Assembly: GCF_007655135.1 (NCBI RefSeq)
Contig: NC_045128.1
Coordinates: 29,792,811-29,856,810, forward strand
Source of the DNA: Punica granatum
Lineage: Eukaryota; Streptophyta; Magnoliopsida; Myrtales; Lythraceae
Length of the DNA stretch: 64,000 nt
Direction of reading: 5' to 3'
The translations under genes were made by a program, and so were the position numbers. The notes beneath the pieces are model-generated. The model searched no databases and was not told the origin of the DNA. It worked only from the letters and a program-made list of their open reading frames with translations. Below, in pieces: positions 61,711-64,000 of this stretch (position 1 is the stretch's first letter; the number at the start of each line of letters is the position of its first letter).

Positions 61711-62028
61711 GTATATCTAAATAAATATACAATCACTTATCTATTATTAGTTATTTAAAATAATTACCAAAATAGATTTTCATATGTATATATATTTCCA
61801 TAACATATATATTTATTTTATTAGTTATTTATTTATTTGATAAATATTTTGTTATGGTTAATTAATTGTGTATATCTAAATAAATATACAATCACTTATC
61901 TATTATTAGTTATTTAAAATAATTACCAAAATAGATTTTCATATGTATATATATTTCCATAACATATATATTTATTTTATTAGTTATTTATTTATTTGAT
62001 AAATATTTTGTTATGGTTAATTAATTGT
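61711..62028. repeat. 159-bp tandem duplication, apparently identical copies
   Basis: GTATATCTAAATAAATATAC starts at 61711 and at 61870, directly adjacent. I found no difference between the two copies when reading them side by side. Entirely AT-rich, no coding. Confidence 0.95.
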
Positions 62029-64000
62029 ATATATTTATGATTAGACCACTATCTAATGCATTTGTATTCAAGTTTATATGTACATATATAGATATATCCA
62101 TCTTTTTTACTATCATAATTTATTAACCAAAAAAACCTCTTTCTTTGTAGTTATTGTTTCTCAAAATTGCTCTTCATTTGTTGCTCTTTCTTTTCTTGAA
62201 ATCAGCCTTTATTTTTACTCCTTTATTTGATACTCAATGAGAAGTCACCGTTGTACCTCCTTTGTCGGTGGATGTTTTCCTTTTTTTACTTTCACTTGTC
62301 TTCATTAATTATTGGGTCAATCCCCAACAAAAAAAATATATATACATATCTTTTTTACTATTATAAATTCCAAAAAACCTCTTTCACTGCACTTAATGTT
62401 TATGAAATTACCCATATCACATATATTTCAATCAATTAAGACCATTAAATTGTGGAAATTCTATGGTGATTAATTGAAAAAATAAATGTGGTAGTTGACT
62501 ACGCATTAGTTGTTGGATTGGAGTTGATGAATTTTGTCCGTACACCTATTGATGTTTTTGTAAAATGAAAAGATTCCCTACCCATACTTTTATATATGAT
62601 ATTCTCGACCATTCGAACCTAGTTAAATAAAAATTCAAATATTACATAATTTTTTTCTAAATACAAAAGAGAAAAACAAAACAATAAAAAAGAAATTAAT
62701 AAAACATAAAAAAAATTAATATCACAAATCCATTAAGGTAAATTCTACAGTGCAACGCATCATTTGAGTTGCACCATACAACACTTTATTTTGGGGTCCT
62801 TTCAGCTTTTCAAAATTAGATTAGCCCCCATAAGTTTTTGTCAGTTTATAATTCCATCCCAAATTTGGTTTAATGACGTGGACCAGTTATATTATGACAC
62901 GTGTAACGTCCAACCCAACAGTTTTTACTCTTCGATTTACTGAACCAATCGATTTTAAGAGTCGGATGGATTATACGTTTATAACCCGACCTACAACCCA
63001 AATTCACCGTCGCGGGAATAGGTGTCGACGCCGACTAGCACGGAGGCCACTAGTTGCACTATGGTTGCCTGCACGATGGTATCTAACCAAGGTTCCGTCA
63101 TCTTCCATCGTCGACCGATTGATATGGAGTGAAATTATCATCATTTGCCGATGAATCTAGCCACCAGGTCGCCACACCACAGCAAGATCCACCGTCCATG
63201 CTACCTGGGCCCTACGTATTCTCATATTGTATGCTCCCGTGCTCTTAAGATCTCAGGAGCGCAATTTTTCGATCTCATATTTTATCTCAGTTCTTCCTTC
63301 TTCAAATCAGTCAGGTAACTGCTCTTCGCACCATATCCGAATTTGTTTATTTGTTCATTTTCATGTTTGCCTGAATTCTCATTGAATTTGTTTGGAATTG
63401 AGCGAGTCTATTTAAACTTATATTTCCATTTTTTCATGTGCAGGTAATTGAAAGAATACCGTGATGACAAAAGTAGATCGTTTGAGGAGGAGATTACTGT
63501 TGGAATTGCATCTAATCATATATGTATGCTAATTTTGAACAATTTAGGTAGACTGCTTTGTTACTTTTATATGATTTTAAGTGAATCTTTTATGTAAGTC
63601 TACACTGTATGAGCTGAAGTTTTTGCACTAACAGTTGATGCACATATCTTGACATATGAGACTCTTTAAGTAGTAGGAAACCGAGTTGGAGTAATGTCTA
63701 ATGAGAGAATGAAAACTCAAACATTTGACTATTATCTGTCTTGACAAATGTGCTCAACTATATGCGTTTGAAATTTTTGTATGGACAGTTGAATGCAAAT
63801 GTCATGACATATGAGAGTCTTTACACAGTAAGAACTCAAGTTGGACCAATGTCTAGTGACAAGTTAAATTTCATATGCAATATTTTGTACCCAGTATAAA
63901 TGATCAATGTGAAAGGGGCTACGCTAATTACATTTTTCTCATGAAGAGCAATTCCAAACTGAATGTAATTAATAAATTTATCATCAAATTGTAAAAACTG
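62029..64000. other. Right-edge region, no supported gene
   Basis: AT-rich to 62.7 kb. From 62735 a segment (GGTAAATTCTACAGTGCAAC) looks like the start of another TIR element with a GC-richer interior (62.87-63.2 kb); its other end was not found. 63230-63520 resembles a leader with a possible CAGGTAATT junction, but no coding frame emerges. A ~155-bp imperfect repeat lies at about 63630-63865. Confidence 0.35.
63630..63865. repeat. Imperfect ~155-bp repeat
   Basis: CTTGACATATGAGACTCTTT (~63648) to GTTGGAGTAATGTCTAATGA is echoed by CATGACATATGAGAGTCTTT (~63803) to GTTGGACCAATGTCTAGTGA. Diverged, non-coding. Confidence 0.7.

Noticed and set aside
1..64000. CRISPR arrays, operons or bacterial-type systems
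   Set aside because: The repeats are tandem or transposon-derived, there are no regularly spaced short repeats with unique spacers, and the genes are spliced plant genes.

Overview
This window is nuclear DNA of a flowering plant, most likely a eudicot. The genes are intron-rich with canonical GT/AG junctions, intergenic DNA is very AT-rich, CT/GA tracts lie in leaders and upstream regions, and the recognisable families are plant versions: full-size PDR-type ABCG transporter, EPCR-type enhancer-of-polycomb protein, AHP-like phosphotransfer protein. The species cannot be fixed from the sequence alone.

Layout. 1-4593 (minus) is an integrated caulimovirid-like pararetroviral fragment with a capsid/zinc-knuckle/protease ORF followed by small tightly packed ORFs; no reverse transcriptase is in view. 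6553-7311 is a TIR element. 7634-9147 (plus) is an ATX1-type copper chaperone. 10411-15481 (minus) is a six-exon histidine-phosphotransfer-like gene, reconstructed here exon by exon. Its phospho-acceptor His is replaced by Ile, and its 3.1-kb fourth intron is filled with Helitron-like and CACTA-like DNA. 18724-22307 (plus) encodes a 783-aa EPCR-like chromatin protein. 23490-30585 (plus) encodes a 1491-aa PDR-type ABCG transporter in 20 exons. 31378-36237 (minus) encodes a 500-aa kelch-repeat protein in 16 exons. 42721-47040 (plus) encodes a 625-aa plant coiled-coil protein. 49157-50550 (minus) is a decayed MuDR/MULE transposase. 53873-54361 (plus) is a possible 162-aa orphan gene.

The rest is repeat-rich. 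Two long-TIR elements have exact 9-bp target duplications (38143-38940 and 55904-56615), and the first also has an unoccupied copy of its own target site inside the window. Several Helitron-like ends are visible, including a possible 3.4-kb element (56941-60388) built of five copies of a ~120-bp module, most of them followed by trinucleotide microsatellites. There are also recent tandem duplications of 114, 153, 159, 165 and ~602 bp.

The genes are unrelated neighbours, not a pathway. The ABCG and kelch genes converge; the others are separated by repeat-filled spacers. I found no multi-gene system, CRISPR array or operon. The most notable item is the predicted pseudo-phosphotransfer gene. The cleanest mechanistic observation is the MULE-like insertion with its matching empty site.
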